NCBI GenBank assembly: GCA_900770165.1
Contig: CAAGJJ010000088.1
Span: 1-45,044 of the forward strand
DNA length: 45,044 bases
Reading direction: 5' to 3'
Source: Clostridia bacterium
GTDB lineage: Bacteria; Bacillota; Clostridia; Oscillospirales; Acutalibacteraceae
Shown here: positions 1-7,271 of the stretch, one piece after another
Layout of the letters: the number at the start of each line of letters is the position of its first letter
Position numbering within the stretch: position 1 is the stretch's first letter
Notes under the pieces: generated by a model
Databases searched by the model: none
The model's input: only the letters and a program-made list of their open reading frames with translations
Told to the model about the DNA's origin: nothing
Translations under genes and position numbers: made by a program

Positions 1-42
1 GTAAAAATATTTTCATTTCCTGAATTCTCCTTTTTTTATAAA

Positions 43-74
43 TAAAAAAATTGCCTTGAGTTTTTTCAAGACAA
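43..74 (-). terminator. Intrinsic terminator-like hairpin, minus strand
   Basis: On the minus strand a 9-bp stem (one G-U pair; arms 66-74 and 51-59) is followed by a run of seven T. No minus-strand gene ends directly here. It may be a back-up terminator for the leftward gene ending at 424, or belong to something outside the window. Confidence 0.45.
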
Positions 75-79
75 CTTCG

Positions 80-108
80 TTTACATATTTTTATTTTTGT
101 GATATATT
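80..108 (+). promoter_or_regulatory. Sigma-A promoter of the small RNA
   Basis: TTTACA at 80-85 and TATATT at 103-108 are separated by exactly 17 bp, a near-consensus housekeeping promoter. The predicted start is near 115. There is no open reading frame downstream before the terminator at 223-258, so it appears to drive a non-coding transcript. Confidence 0.55.
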
Positions 109-114
109 AGTCTA

Positions 115-258
115 TAGAGTTTATCGAAATGTGTCAGATAACCTTCATCGTAAACATTGTAGTTGGCTTAAACCCGCATTATTACTGGGTTTCTTCAAGA
201 CCCTATTGGTTATCCGCACCATAAAAAGCATGTAAACAATTAAGTCTACATGCTTTTT
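115..258 (+). ncRNA. Small structured RNA, unassigned (6S-like layout)
   Basis: A roughly 145-nt transcript is defined by a promoter at 80-108 and a canonical terminator at 223-258, with no coding potential seen. Visible structure: a closing stem (GATAACC 137-143 with GGTTATC 208-214, extended outward by GTG/CAC pairs past a mismatch and a bulge), a large unpaired middle (144-169 and 193-207), and an apical hairpin (AAACCC 170-175 with GGGTTT 187-192). A closing stem, an open central bubble and a terminal stem is the general architecture of 6S RNA, which mimics an open promoter and binds RNA polymerase. I do not recognise family-specific sequence, and it is shorter than most 6S RNAs, so this assignment is an inference. 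A species-restricted regulatory RNA is equally possible. Confidence 0.4.
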
Positions 259-262
259 GATT
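223..262 (+). terminator. Terminator of the small RNA (bidirectional)
   Basis: A perfect 12-bp stem (223-234 with 247-258) whose arms carry A and T runs, so it can act on either strand. On the plus strand it ends the small RNA. Confidence 0.75.
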
Positions 263-341
263 TTAGGTAATTAAAAAATAACTTAGGTTTTCATGTAAAT
301 AATTATTTTTTAAAATTATGATATTTTACTTGTAGGTACTA

Positions 342-378
342 AAAAGGTCGCATATTTCAAATGCGACCTTTTCTTTTT
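342..378 (-). terminator. Terminator of the wall-anchored protein gene
   Basis: A perfect 12-bp stem (342-353 with 361-372, loop 354-360) flanked by A and T runs on both sides. It lies 46 bp beyond the stop codon of the minus-strand gene ending at 424 and should stop transcripts from both directions. Confidence 0.8.
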
Positions 379-423
379 TGTCTATACGTTAATAAACAAT
401 AATTTTTTTAATATTATGTTAAA

Positions 424-2136
424 TTATCTAATACTATGTTTTTTTCGATATATGATCATGACAACAAATGTTATGTTGCTGATAGACATTAGAAAGATAT
501 AAAGTATAGTATTACTGTTATCACCTGTATTAGGATTATATGTGGTTACATTTTCATTTAATTCAGTTGAATTATTATCTATACTTTTATTATCCTGTTT
601 ATTGGTTAATTTAGTTAAGTCATTATCTATATTTTTATTATCCTGTTTATCGGTTAATTCAGTTGAGTCTATATCTGTACTTTTACTACTTGGTCTATAA
701 GTTAATTTAGTTGGCCCATTACTTGTATTTTTGTTTTCTCCGCCAATATTATCTTCATCAATTTTTTCCCATTTTGCATAAAGAGTAATATCTGTTGTTA
801 TAGGAGTATTAAAGTCGAATTTTGTTGTACCTTCTGCATCAGTATACCAACCCATGAATTTATAACCATCTCTAGTTATGTCTGTGGGTTGAGCGACTTT
901 TTCATTTTTATTAACAATTAGTCTGTTTGCACCATTAAGATCAAAATTTACGGCTTTTCTAGACTCAGATAAAGTTGCGATATCAGAAATTACAGTTTCA
1001 TAAGTAGACTGAACAACAGTATTAAAACCTGTATATGATTTATCAGTTAGGTAAAAATTATCAGTTCCTTGAAATAATATGCCGTTAGTAGTTTTAGCAA
1101 GGATAAAGCCATAACTAATAATTTCATTGTTATATTTTAATCTATATATTTCGAACTTATCAGATATAGTTCCGTATTCTGCAGCAAGTTTTTTAGCTAT
1201 ACTTTTTATGGTTTGTGCTAAATTTTCTTCTCCGGTATAAGTTTTATTAGGATCATATCTTCCAAGAGAAGTAAGGACATATTTTGATGTTGGGTCATAT
1301 TGTCGGTGACTTCGAAGCTGGTCTAAAGTAACAGTATCACCATTTTTAGGATATTTAGGATCACGAGATGAGTAATAAGCATAGGTAAAATTAGATTTCT
1401 CTTCATTATTTTTTACCCATTTTGCATAAAGAGTAATATCTGCTGTTATAGGGGTGTTAAAGTCAAATTTTGTTAAGCACTCTTTATCAGTATACCACCC
1501 CATAAATGTATAGCCATTTCTAGTTGGATCTGTAGGCTGAGTGGCTTTACCGTTCTTATCAACAATTTGAGTATCTATTTGTGCATCTGAACCATTAAGA
1601 TTAAAATTTACAAATTCTTTAGCTTCATATATAGTTGCAATATCATTTGTTACAGTATAGGAGACAACCGAATTATTGCTAAGACGTTCATTGGTTAGAT
1701 AAAAACTATTAGTTCCTTGAAACAATATACCTTTATTAGTTTCAGCGACAATAAAGCCATAGTCATTAATATTAGGGTTGGCCGGAAAATTTAACTTATA
1801 TATCTCGAACCTGTCAGCTGATATTCCATATTCTGTAGCAAGATTTTTGGCTAATTTTTTTAAGTTATCTATTTGTCTTTGGTCTCCAATATCAAATTTA
1901 TTAGGATCATATTTTCCAAGAGAAGTAAGAGAACATTGACCACAAATTACTTTATTATTTTTTAAAGTAACCGATTCACCTTTTTTAGGATATATAGGCT
2001 CGCTAGATGAGTAGGAGATCGCCGTTCCATAGTTTCTAGTACTACATGAATTTGCAGATACTGTTATAGGTAATAAAAAAGCTGTAAAAATAGTGAATAG
2101 AAAAATATGAAATATTTGTTTTGTTGTAAAGTTCAT
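424..2136 (-). CDS. Cell-wall-anchored surface protein with two duplicated modules (Listeria-Bacteroides repeats)
   Basis: 570 aa. Residues 1-28 are a signal peptide ending near VSA. Two copies of a module of about 205 residues follow (about 38-240 and 250-456). Each begins with a segment containing SLGKYDPNK or SLGRYDPNK and ends in an InlB B-repeat/Listeria-Bacteroides repeat (about 176-240 and 396-456) with the hallmark GWYTD and ITLYAKW. A low-complexity tail (490-525) repeats a DKQDNK-type unit. NPNTG at 534-538, a hydrophobic helix (543-563) and a basic tail (RKKHSIR) form a sortase-type sorting signal with N in place of the usual L. GGGAGG sits 8 nt before the ATG. It probably displays a binding or adhesion region on the cell wall; the ligand is unknown. 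Confidence 0.8.
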   Translation of the reverse strand: MNFTTKQIFHIFLFTIFTAFLLPITVSANSCSTRNYGTAISYSSSEPIYPKKGESVTLKNNKVICGQCSLTSLGKYDPNKFDIGDQRQIDNLKKLAKNLATEYGISADRFEIYKLNFPANPNINDYGFIVAETNKGILFQGTNSFYLTNERLSNNSVVSYTVTNDIATIYEAKEFVNFNLNGSDAQIDTQIVDKNGKATQPTDPTRNGYTFMGWYTDKECLTKFDFNTPITADITLYAKWVKNNEEKSNFTYAYYSSRDPKYPKNGDTVTLDQLRSHRQYDPTSKYVLTSLGRYDPNKTYTGEENLAQTIKSIAKKLAAEYGTISDKFEIYRLKYNNEIISYGFILAKTTNGILFQGTDNFYLTDKSYTGFNTVVQSTYETVISDIATLSESRKAVNFDLNGANRLIVNKNEKVAQPTDITRDGYKFMGWYTDAEGTTKFDFNTPITTDITLYAKWEKIDEDNIGGENKNTSNGPTKLTYRPSSKSTDIDSTELTDKQDNKNIDNDLTKLTNKQDNKSIDNNSTELNENVTTYNPNTGDNSNTILYIFLMSISNITFVVMIIYRKKHSIR

Positions 2137-2667
2137 TTTTTAATTCCTCCCAATAATTATTTTTTGCTTTTGTAATTACTTTGTAGCTTGAAGTTAAATA
2201 ATTCACTAATTTGTAAAAAATAAAGTAACACGGTTAAACATAAGTTTTATATGTATTTATCGCCGCCTTTATTTAATAACAATAAAACTGCATTTATAGT
2301 GGTGTGGATTTTTTAGTTGTTTTTTAAACTTGTACAAACTATATCACAAAAACTATAATTAAGCAAGCTGATTTTTGTGAAAAACAAATATTTTTTTGCT
2401 TGTGCTGTCTATTTTTACGACTGTTGATATTATTTTTAACTTTATTGCAAATTTGTTAAGAAGTGAGATTATATCTAAAAAGTACAATATTTTCTGTGTG
2501 AATTATAATATAGGCAATTTGTACAATTAATATTATTTTTGTTTTATATTTGTTAATTTAATAATTTACTTGAAAATAATAATGACTGTGCTATAATATG
2601 GAATATTGCACTAAACATATTTATAGTTAGAATATATTATATTTAAATTAAGGAATGAATAATAAAA
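2137..2667. other. Intergenic region between divergent surface-protein genes
   Basis: 531 bp, very AT-rich. It holds the ribosome binding site of the leftward gene (GGGAGG just right of 2136) and the rightward promoter at 2570-2597. No convincing leftward promoter, open reading frame or stable hairpin is visible. Confidence 0.6.
2570..2597 (+). promoter_or_regulatory. Sigma-A promoter for the DUF6273-like secreted protein
   Basis: TTGAAA (2570-2575), a 16-bp spacer and a perfect TATAAT (2592-2597). The start would be about 65 nt before the ATG at 2668. Confidence 0.6.
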
Positions 2668-4125
2668 ATGCCGAAAATTAAAGAATATTTTAGAAAAACT
2701 TTAAGCATAATATTGGTTTTGGCGATAACTACAAATAATATAACATCAGTGAACGCGGAAGATGATATTTTTGACACAGATTGCCATTTAAATCATTGGG
2801 GAATGAGCGATATAAGATCGTATTTGAATGTTCTGTTTGACTATGAAAATAAAATTAATAGAATTGATTCTACTAAATTAAGCAATAATAAATATGGATA
2901 TGGAAGGTTTTTTAGTAATAATGAATTTTCTTTAATAAAACCAAGCACAGTACAAACAAATGTGTTTGATGGAAATAAGTTACTTACTGCAACGAATATA
3001 TATGAAACAACTGATATGTTCTTTCTTCCAAGTGGAAAATTTGGTGAAAAAGTTATAAGTTGGGGAAAAGAAGATATAAGCGATGAACGCACATATATTC
3101 GAAAGGTAAAAAATAAAGGAGACTTAAGTAGAATAATACCAATAAGTTATTGGATATCTAGAGTAGGGAAATTTTTTAGAGCTTGGCTACGTTCACCTTG
3201 TAATGTAGGTGACAGAGATAATGAAACTAAAGCACTTGAAGCAAACCGTAACATTTGTGTATGTAGTAGAGAAATAGATGAAAAGGATAATATATTAGAT
3301 CCTGTTTTTAAAATAGATTTAGAAAACATAACTTTTTCAGCCGTGGCTTCATCTTATGATTTGTGCGACTTTCCTGGAGGAAAAAGATATGAATTTTCTA
3401 ATAAAAATATAGGAATAAAAACTGACAAACCAATTGACAACTATGGAATGCATTTAAAAACAGCTTCTAAGTATTTAAATTTCAGTACTAATAATGTAGA
3501 TATAATATCAAGCGCTGAGGAAAACAAAACGATAATGACAGTAGATTACACTGGAGGAGTAACAGATAATTATATTGTAGTATGCGCATTCGGAAATGAT
3601 GATATGACAAGTCAAGATATAGTTATAACTTCTTATGGAGCAACTGAAAAAATTATGGATACTGATGGCTCAGTTAAAATTGATATTACTAATTGGACGG
3701 ATGATAATGATAATTTACCTGATCTTAGTAAGCTTACGTTTAAAGTATGGATGGAAGATGCAGAGACAGATAGGTTAAAAAGTGCAACTATACCTTCTAC
3801 TTGGGAATATAATAGTAATAAGGTGGCCTTTGAATCCAAGACGTTGGAATCGCAGAAGTATAAAAATAATCGTGTATTCGCAATGAAGTCAGATTTACAA
3901 TGTTCATGGGGTAGATTGAATAATGCGTCTGAACTAGTTGGAGAAAACTATACTAACCAAAAGATATATTTTGGTAGAGATGTTAACATTGATGACTACG
4001 ATCATTTACAGTTTTGGATTGCAGGTAGAGAAGACGAAAATGGTAATATAAGCGACACAGGAAATATAATGTATTTGTATCAAGCAAAAGCTTCAGAAAG
4101 TATATGGTTTAATGAGAGAACTTAG
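2668..4125 (+). CDS. Secreted DUF6273-like protein, N-terminal part (frame-interrupted)
   Basis: 485 codons up to a TAG at 4123. Residues 1-30 form a signal peptide (ends SVNA). About 40-225 resemble DUF6273: an early SYLNVLF segment, then RAWLRSP near 171-177, and PVFKIDLENITF near 212-223, which matches that family's closing strand. Residues 230-400 look like a further beta-rich domain. AAGGAA lies upstream of the ATG with a 12-nt gap. The protein stops mid-domain. The continuation is readable first in frame +2 (from about 4118 to 4213) and then again in the original frame from 4186 on, so this is almost certainly the front half of a longer protein. Function unknown; probably exported. Confidence 0.7.
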   Translation: MPKIKEYFRKTLSIILVLAITTNNITSVNAEDDIFDTDCHLNHWGMSDIRSYLNVLFDYENKINRIDSTKLSNNKYGYGRFFSNNEFSLIKPSTVQTNVFDGNKLLTATNIYETTDMFFLPSGKFGEKVISWGKEDISDERTYIRKVKNKGDLSRIIPISYWISRVGKFFRAWLRSPCNVGDRDNETKALEANRNICVCSREIDEKDNILDPVFKIDLENITFSAVASSYDLCDFPGGKRYEFSNKNIGIKTDKPIDNYGMHLKTASKYLNFSTNNVDIISSAEENKTIMTVDYTGGVTDNYIVVCAFGNDDMTSQDIVITSYGATEKIMDTDGSVKIDITNWTDDNDNLPDLSKLTFKVWMEDAETDRLKSATIPSTWEYNSNKVAFESKTLESQKYKNNRVFAMKSDLQCSWGRLNNASELVGENYTNQKIYFGRDVNIDDYDHLQFWIAGREDENGNISDTGNIMYLYQAKASESIWFNERT

Positions 4126-4323
4126 TACATATGATGGTAGATATCAGACACCCACATTAAACTTAGAAAGAGACAAACGGTCTAGTTATGTCTCACCCAA
4201 TATAATTGTGAAATAACTTATCGGGAAAAAGATGGGACGGCGATAGACAAAGTTCAAAATTTACAATTTCAACATTGTTTAACTAGTAACAGGGAAATTA
4301 TTGGACCAAAATGGTTACCTGGG

Positions 4324-5325
4324 GTGCTAGGAACTTTAGGAACGTATCATATATGTGCTATAACTCCAAGAAATGATGTAGGTGAAGAAGAGAGATATGA
4401 ACAAGTATATAGTGAGCCAGTTCAGTTTAAAGTAATTTATTCTGAAAATGAAAGTCCCAGAATTGTTGGTAGTAGTTTTAACTTAACTGAAGGTAAAATT
4501 ATTTTAATGTTATATATAAAAAATCTTTCTAAGGAAAATCCGGCAGCTTATTTTGAATATAACAACAAACAATATCCTCTTAGATCTAAGAAAAAGGACG
4601 TTGATGGGTTAATCCCTGTTAGGGTTTTGGTAGATGCTAATAAAGTTTCGGAAGAACATACGATTAGTTTGATGGATTATAAAGGAGAATATATTTATTA
4701 CAGCCAATATACTATTAGTGTCCGCGATTACTTTGAAAAATTAATAGTTGGTGAAAAAATTATTCCTAAAGTAACAATGCTAACACCATCTGAAAGAAAA
4801 ATTTTAACAGCAATGTTAAATTATTGTACACAAATTCAGCTTTGTCTTAATGAACAATATCTCAATAAACTTACTTATGCAGATTTAGCAAACAATATTT
4901 TACCAGAAAGTGAAAGGAATATTAGTCAATTAAATTTAGAAACTTACAAGTTTGAAAAATTAGAGTACAATAAATTAGGTGATATTAAACTTAATGGTGT
5001 AGTTATAGATGCTAGTTATGACTTTAGACTAAAATTATTAGCAGATACGATTTTGCCAAATGGCCTTAGTATTACTATGAAAGGAATTAATTCTGAAATT
5101 AGTTATGAAGTATATGGTAAGTTTATAGAAATAAAGGGAATTTCTGCAAAAGATTTAGGTACTGACTTAGTTATTTCTGGAGCAAATAATGAATGTATAG
5201 CTAAATTCAGTTATCTTGATTTAATTTATAGTAGGTTAACAGGAAACAAAGAAAATAAAAGCTACAATTATAGAAATTTTATAATAGCAATTTTGGCTTA
5301 TTATAACGCGATTAATAATAAATAA
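4324..5325 (+). CDS. Secreted DUF6273-like protein, C-terminal part (frame-interrupted)
   Basis: 333 codons counted from a GTG at 4324 that has no ribosome binding site. The frame is actually open from 4186, so this is most likely the back half of the preceding gene. Residues 1-40 look like the end of a fibronectin-III-like domain. About 130-175 (SVRDYFEKLI, then LTAMLNYCTQIQ) match a C-terminal region common in clostridial secreted proteins, usually seen as RDYA...LLNYGAYAQ. About 185-333 are beta-rich. No membrane anchor or sorting signal is present. Independent translation is doubtful. Confidence 0.55.
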   Translation: MLGTLGTYHICAITPRNDVGEEERYEQVYSEPVQFKVIYSENESPRIVGSSFNLTEGKIILMLYIKNLSKENPAAYFEYNNKQYPLRSKKKDVDGLIPVRVLVDANKVSEEHTISLMDYKGEYIYYSQYTISVRDYFEKLIVGEKIIPKVTMLTPSERKILTAMLNYCTQIQLCLNEQYLNKLTYADLANNILPESERNISQLNLETYKFEKLEYNKLGDIKLNGVVIDASYDFRLKLLADTILPNGLSITMKGINSEISYEVYGKFIEIKGISAKDLGTDLVISGANNECIAKFSYLDLIYSRLTGNKENKSYNYRNFIIAILAYYNAINNK

Positions 5326-5387
5326 AAGTTTTTATTTAAATAGATATTATTAGATTAAAAAATATTTTGTATTCACATAAGCTAACA

Positions 5388-5420
5388 AAGTCCAGCTACG
5401 TACAGTAGCTGGACTTATTA
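5388..5420 (+). terminator. Hairpin terminator after the DUF6273-like gene
   Basis: A perfect 12-bp stem (5388-5399 with 5405-5416) with a 5-nt loop, 62 bp past the stop codon. The following sequence is T-rich but interrupted (TATTAATATT), so termination efficiency is uncertain. Confidence 0.6.
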
Positions 5421-5492
5421 ATATTAAAAAGCTGTAATAGGTTTTAGTATGTGAAGTGTATGTTAAAATGGGTTATGAGTATTATTTTAATA

Positions 5493-5522
5493 TTGGTAAT
5501 ATTTTTATGTGTATGCTATATT
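5493..5522 (+). promoter_or_regulatory. Possible sigma-A promoter for the GLUG-repeat protein
   Basis: TTGGTA (5493-5498) and TATATT (5517-5522) with an 18-bp spacer, about 85 bp upstream of the ATG at 5607. Confidence 0.35.
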
Positions 5523-5606
5523 TAAGTTGTGAATGGTTGGGTTTTATATGAATGATAAATTATTGTGTAAATAAATGAAAGATGTTTATTAAATAGGAGA
5601 TTAATT

Positions 5607-7235
5607 ATGAAGAAAAAGGGTAGTACAGGTTTAATGTTGCTAATATTGATCTATGTGTCTTTAGGGATCCCTAATTTTGTGTGGGCCGAAAATCAAGATA
5701 TGAATATCATGCAACATAAAATTATATATGGCATAAAAGGAAAAGGAGAACAAAGTAACCCTTACATAATAAAATCTGAGGATGATTTAATAACAATTTC
5801 AAAAGCAGTTAATAAAGGCGAGGTGGATCCAGATTCATACTACTTTTTAGATAGTGATATTGAATTAAATCCAGGATATAGTTTTAAATATATTCCTGAG
5901 TATGGACTTATAGAAGTTAGAGAAGATTTAACTTTTGTTTGTTATATTGGTACAGAAAATACAGGTGAAGTTGCATTTACGGTAAAGGAAAGTGGAACGG
6001 AAAATTTTTATAATTGGGACTTAACGTCTAAGATATATCCAACTGTTATTAATGAAACTACTATGAATATTAATGGGCATAAATTGAATTTATGGAATCC
6101 TATAGGTACAAAAGATCATCCATTTAGTGGATATTTTCAGGGAAACAATCATTATATAAATGGTTTGTTTGTATATAAGAATCAGTATGCTGATAACGAA
6201 TCTATAGGATTATTTGGATACGTAAAAGGATGCGATAAAAGTCAAAGAGCCCAAATAAACAATATATTAGTCTGTAATAGTTTTATAGGGTGCTGTAATT
6301 GTAAAGATATAATTGCTGGAGGGATTGCTGGAAATGTAGAAAATGCAATTATAGATTCTTGTAGAAATAATAGTAATGTTAGTAATAAAGTAACTGAAGA
6401 TGGGATACAAACGTCTGTAGGTGGGATAGTTGGAAGTGTATTATCTTATTCGGAAGTGGTAAATTGTGTTAATTCTGGATTTATAAGTAGTAAAAGTTGC
6501 AAAGTATCATGCTGTGGTGGAATAGCCGGTTATATAGGTGCTTTTTCTAAGGTTAATGATTCTTATAATTTGGGATCTGTAGTCAGTAATAGTAATTACA
6601 GAAGTTATTCGGGTGGAATTATAGGTGCAGCATATTATTTATCGGAAATAAATAATTGCAATAATTTAGGAAAGATTAGGAGTATTTCTGATTTTGCACT
6701 TAATTATGGTTTTGCATATTCTGGAGGTATATCTGGATGTTTATGTAATTCTACTGTAGACAAATGCCATAACTGGGGACAGATTTATAGTTCATGTAAC
6801 TCTTCAGATTCTTGTTCAGGTGGAGTTGCTGGATTTTCTGAGTCAGGCACAATAAGAAACTGTAACAATTCAAGCAATGTTTTTAGTTTGGGAGGAAATA
6901 CAGTTTGTTCTGGTGGCATAGTAGGATATGCGTTATATGGAGAGTTGGAACATAGCTGTAACGGAGGAAAAGTTGAAAATGTAACTTGCGGCAACATAGC
7001 ATGTTGTGGAGGTTTAGTAGGAAAACTAGAGGAAGGCAAGGTGGAATGTTGTTGTAATAAAACAGAAGATTTGCATATATCTGTACGTTCAGGCGAAAAA
7101 TTCATAGGTAGTTTATTTGGATATGTAGAAATAAAAAGAGTGTGGTCAATATCCAAGTGCTATTATGACAATACGTTAAAAACAGAGCTTAATCCAGTTG
7201 GAAATTATGATAAAAGTATTCTAGAATATATTTGA
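5607..7235 (+). CDS. Secreted cysteine-rich GLUG-repeat protein
   Basis: 542 aa. Signal peptide 1-27 (ends VWA). A KGKGEQSNPYIIKSEDDL segment and an FSGYFQGNNHYINGL segment are typical lead-ins for this class of surface beta-helix proteins. Eight GLUG-type motifs (GGIAG, GGIVG, GGVAG, GGLVG) begin at about residues 236, 271, 303, 335, 372, 404, 435 and 467, a spacing of 31-37 residues that fits the rungs of a right-handed beta-helix. There are 27 cysteines, all but one in or just before the repeat half, including CC pairs directly before GG and one CCC. AGGAGA sits 6 nt before the ATG. It ends soon after the last repeat without a wall or membrane anchor, so it is either released or truncated relative to longer relatives. 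Function unknown. Confidence 0.75.
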   Translation: MKKKGSTGLMLLILIYVSLGIPNFVWAENQDMNIMQHKIIYGIKGKGEQSNPYIIKSEDDLITISKAVNKGEVDPDSYYFLDSDIELNPGYSFKYIPEYGLIEVREDLTFVCYIGTENTGEVAFTVKESGTENFYNWDLTSKIYPTVINETTMNINGHKLNLWNPIGTKDHPFSGYFQGNNHYINGLFVYKNQYADNESIGLFGYVKGCDKSQRAQINNILVCNSFIGCCNCKDIIAGGIAGNVENAIIDSCRNNSNVSNKVTEDGIQTSVGGIVGSVLSYSEVVNCVNSGFISSKSCKVSCCGGIAGYIGAFSKVNDSYNLGSVVSNSNYRSYSGGIIGAAYYLSEINNCNNLGKIRSISDFALNYGFAYSGGISGCLCNSTVDKCHNWGQIYSSCNSSDSCSGGVAGFSESGTIRNCNNSSNVFSLGGNTVCSGGIVGYALYGELEHSCNGGKVENVTCGNIACCGGLVGKLEEGKVECCCNKTEDLHISVRSGEKFIGSLFGYVEIKRVWSISKCYYDNTLKTELNPVGNYDKSILEYI

Positions 7236-7271
7236 TTTAAAATACAGATTTATTATTAAATAGTAAAGCTT

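Larger units (their letters stand above)
2668..5325 (+). pseudogene. Single long secreted-protein gene broken by two compensating frameshifts
   Basis: Reading frame +1 from 2668 ends at 4125. Frame +2 then encodes plausible protein (starting ELSTYDGRYQTPTLN) until a TAA at 4214. The original frame is open again from 4186 and runs to 5325 with protein-like sequence well before the first possible start. Two small indels of opposite sign, near 4111-4120 and 4186-4213, would restore a protein of about 885 aa: signal peptide, DUF6273-like domain, a beta-rich region, an Fn3-like segment and a C-terminal domain. This may be a true pseudogene, a phase-variable state or a sequencing error; the sequence alone cannot decide. 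Confidence 0.6.

Noticed and set aside
2330..2526. Repeated TTGTACAA palindromes (2330-2337, 2519-2526, also 38169-38176) as a shared operator
   Set aside because: At this base composition about two such 8-mers are expected by chance in a window of this size, so three are not significant.
6300..7050. Regularly spaced repeats that might be a CRISPR array
   Set aside because: They are coding GLUG repeats in one open frame, varied at DNA level, with no identical direct repeats or unique spacers.
6785..7156. Open frame antisense to the GLUG-repeat gene
   Set aside because: A mirror of the repeats; P/T-rich translation without family features and no start signals.
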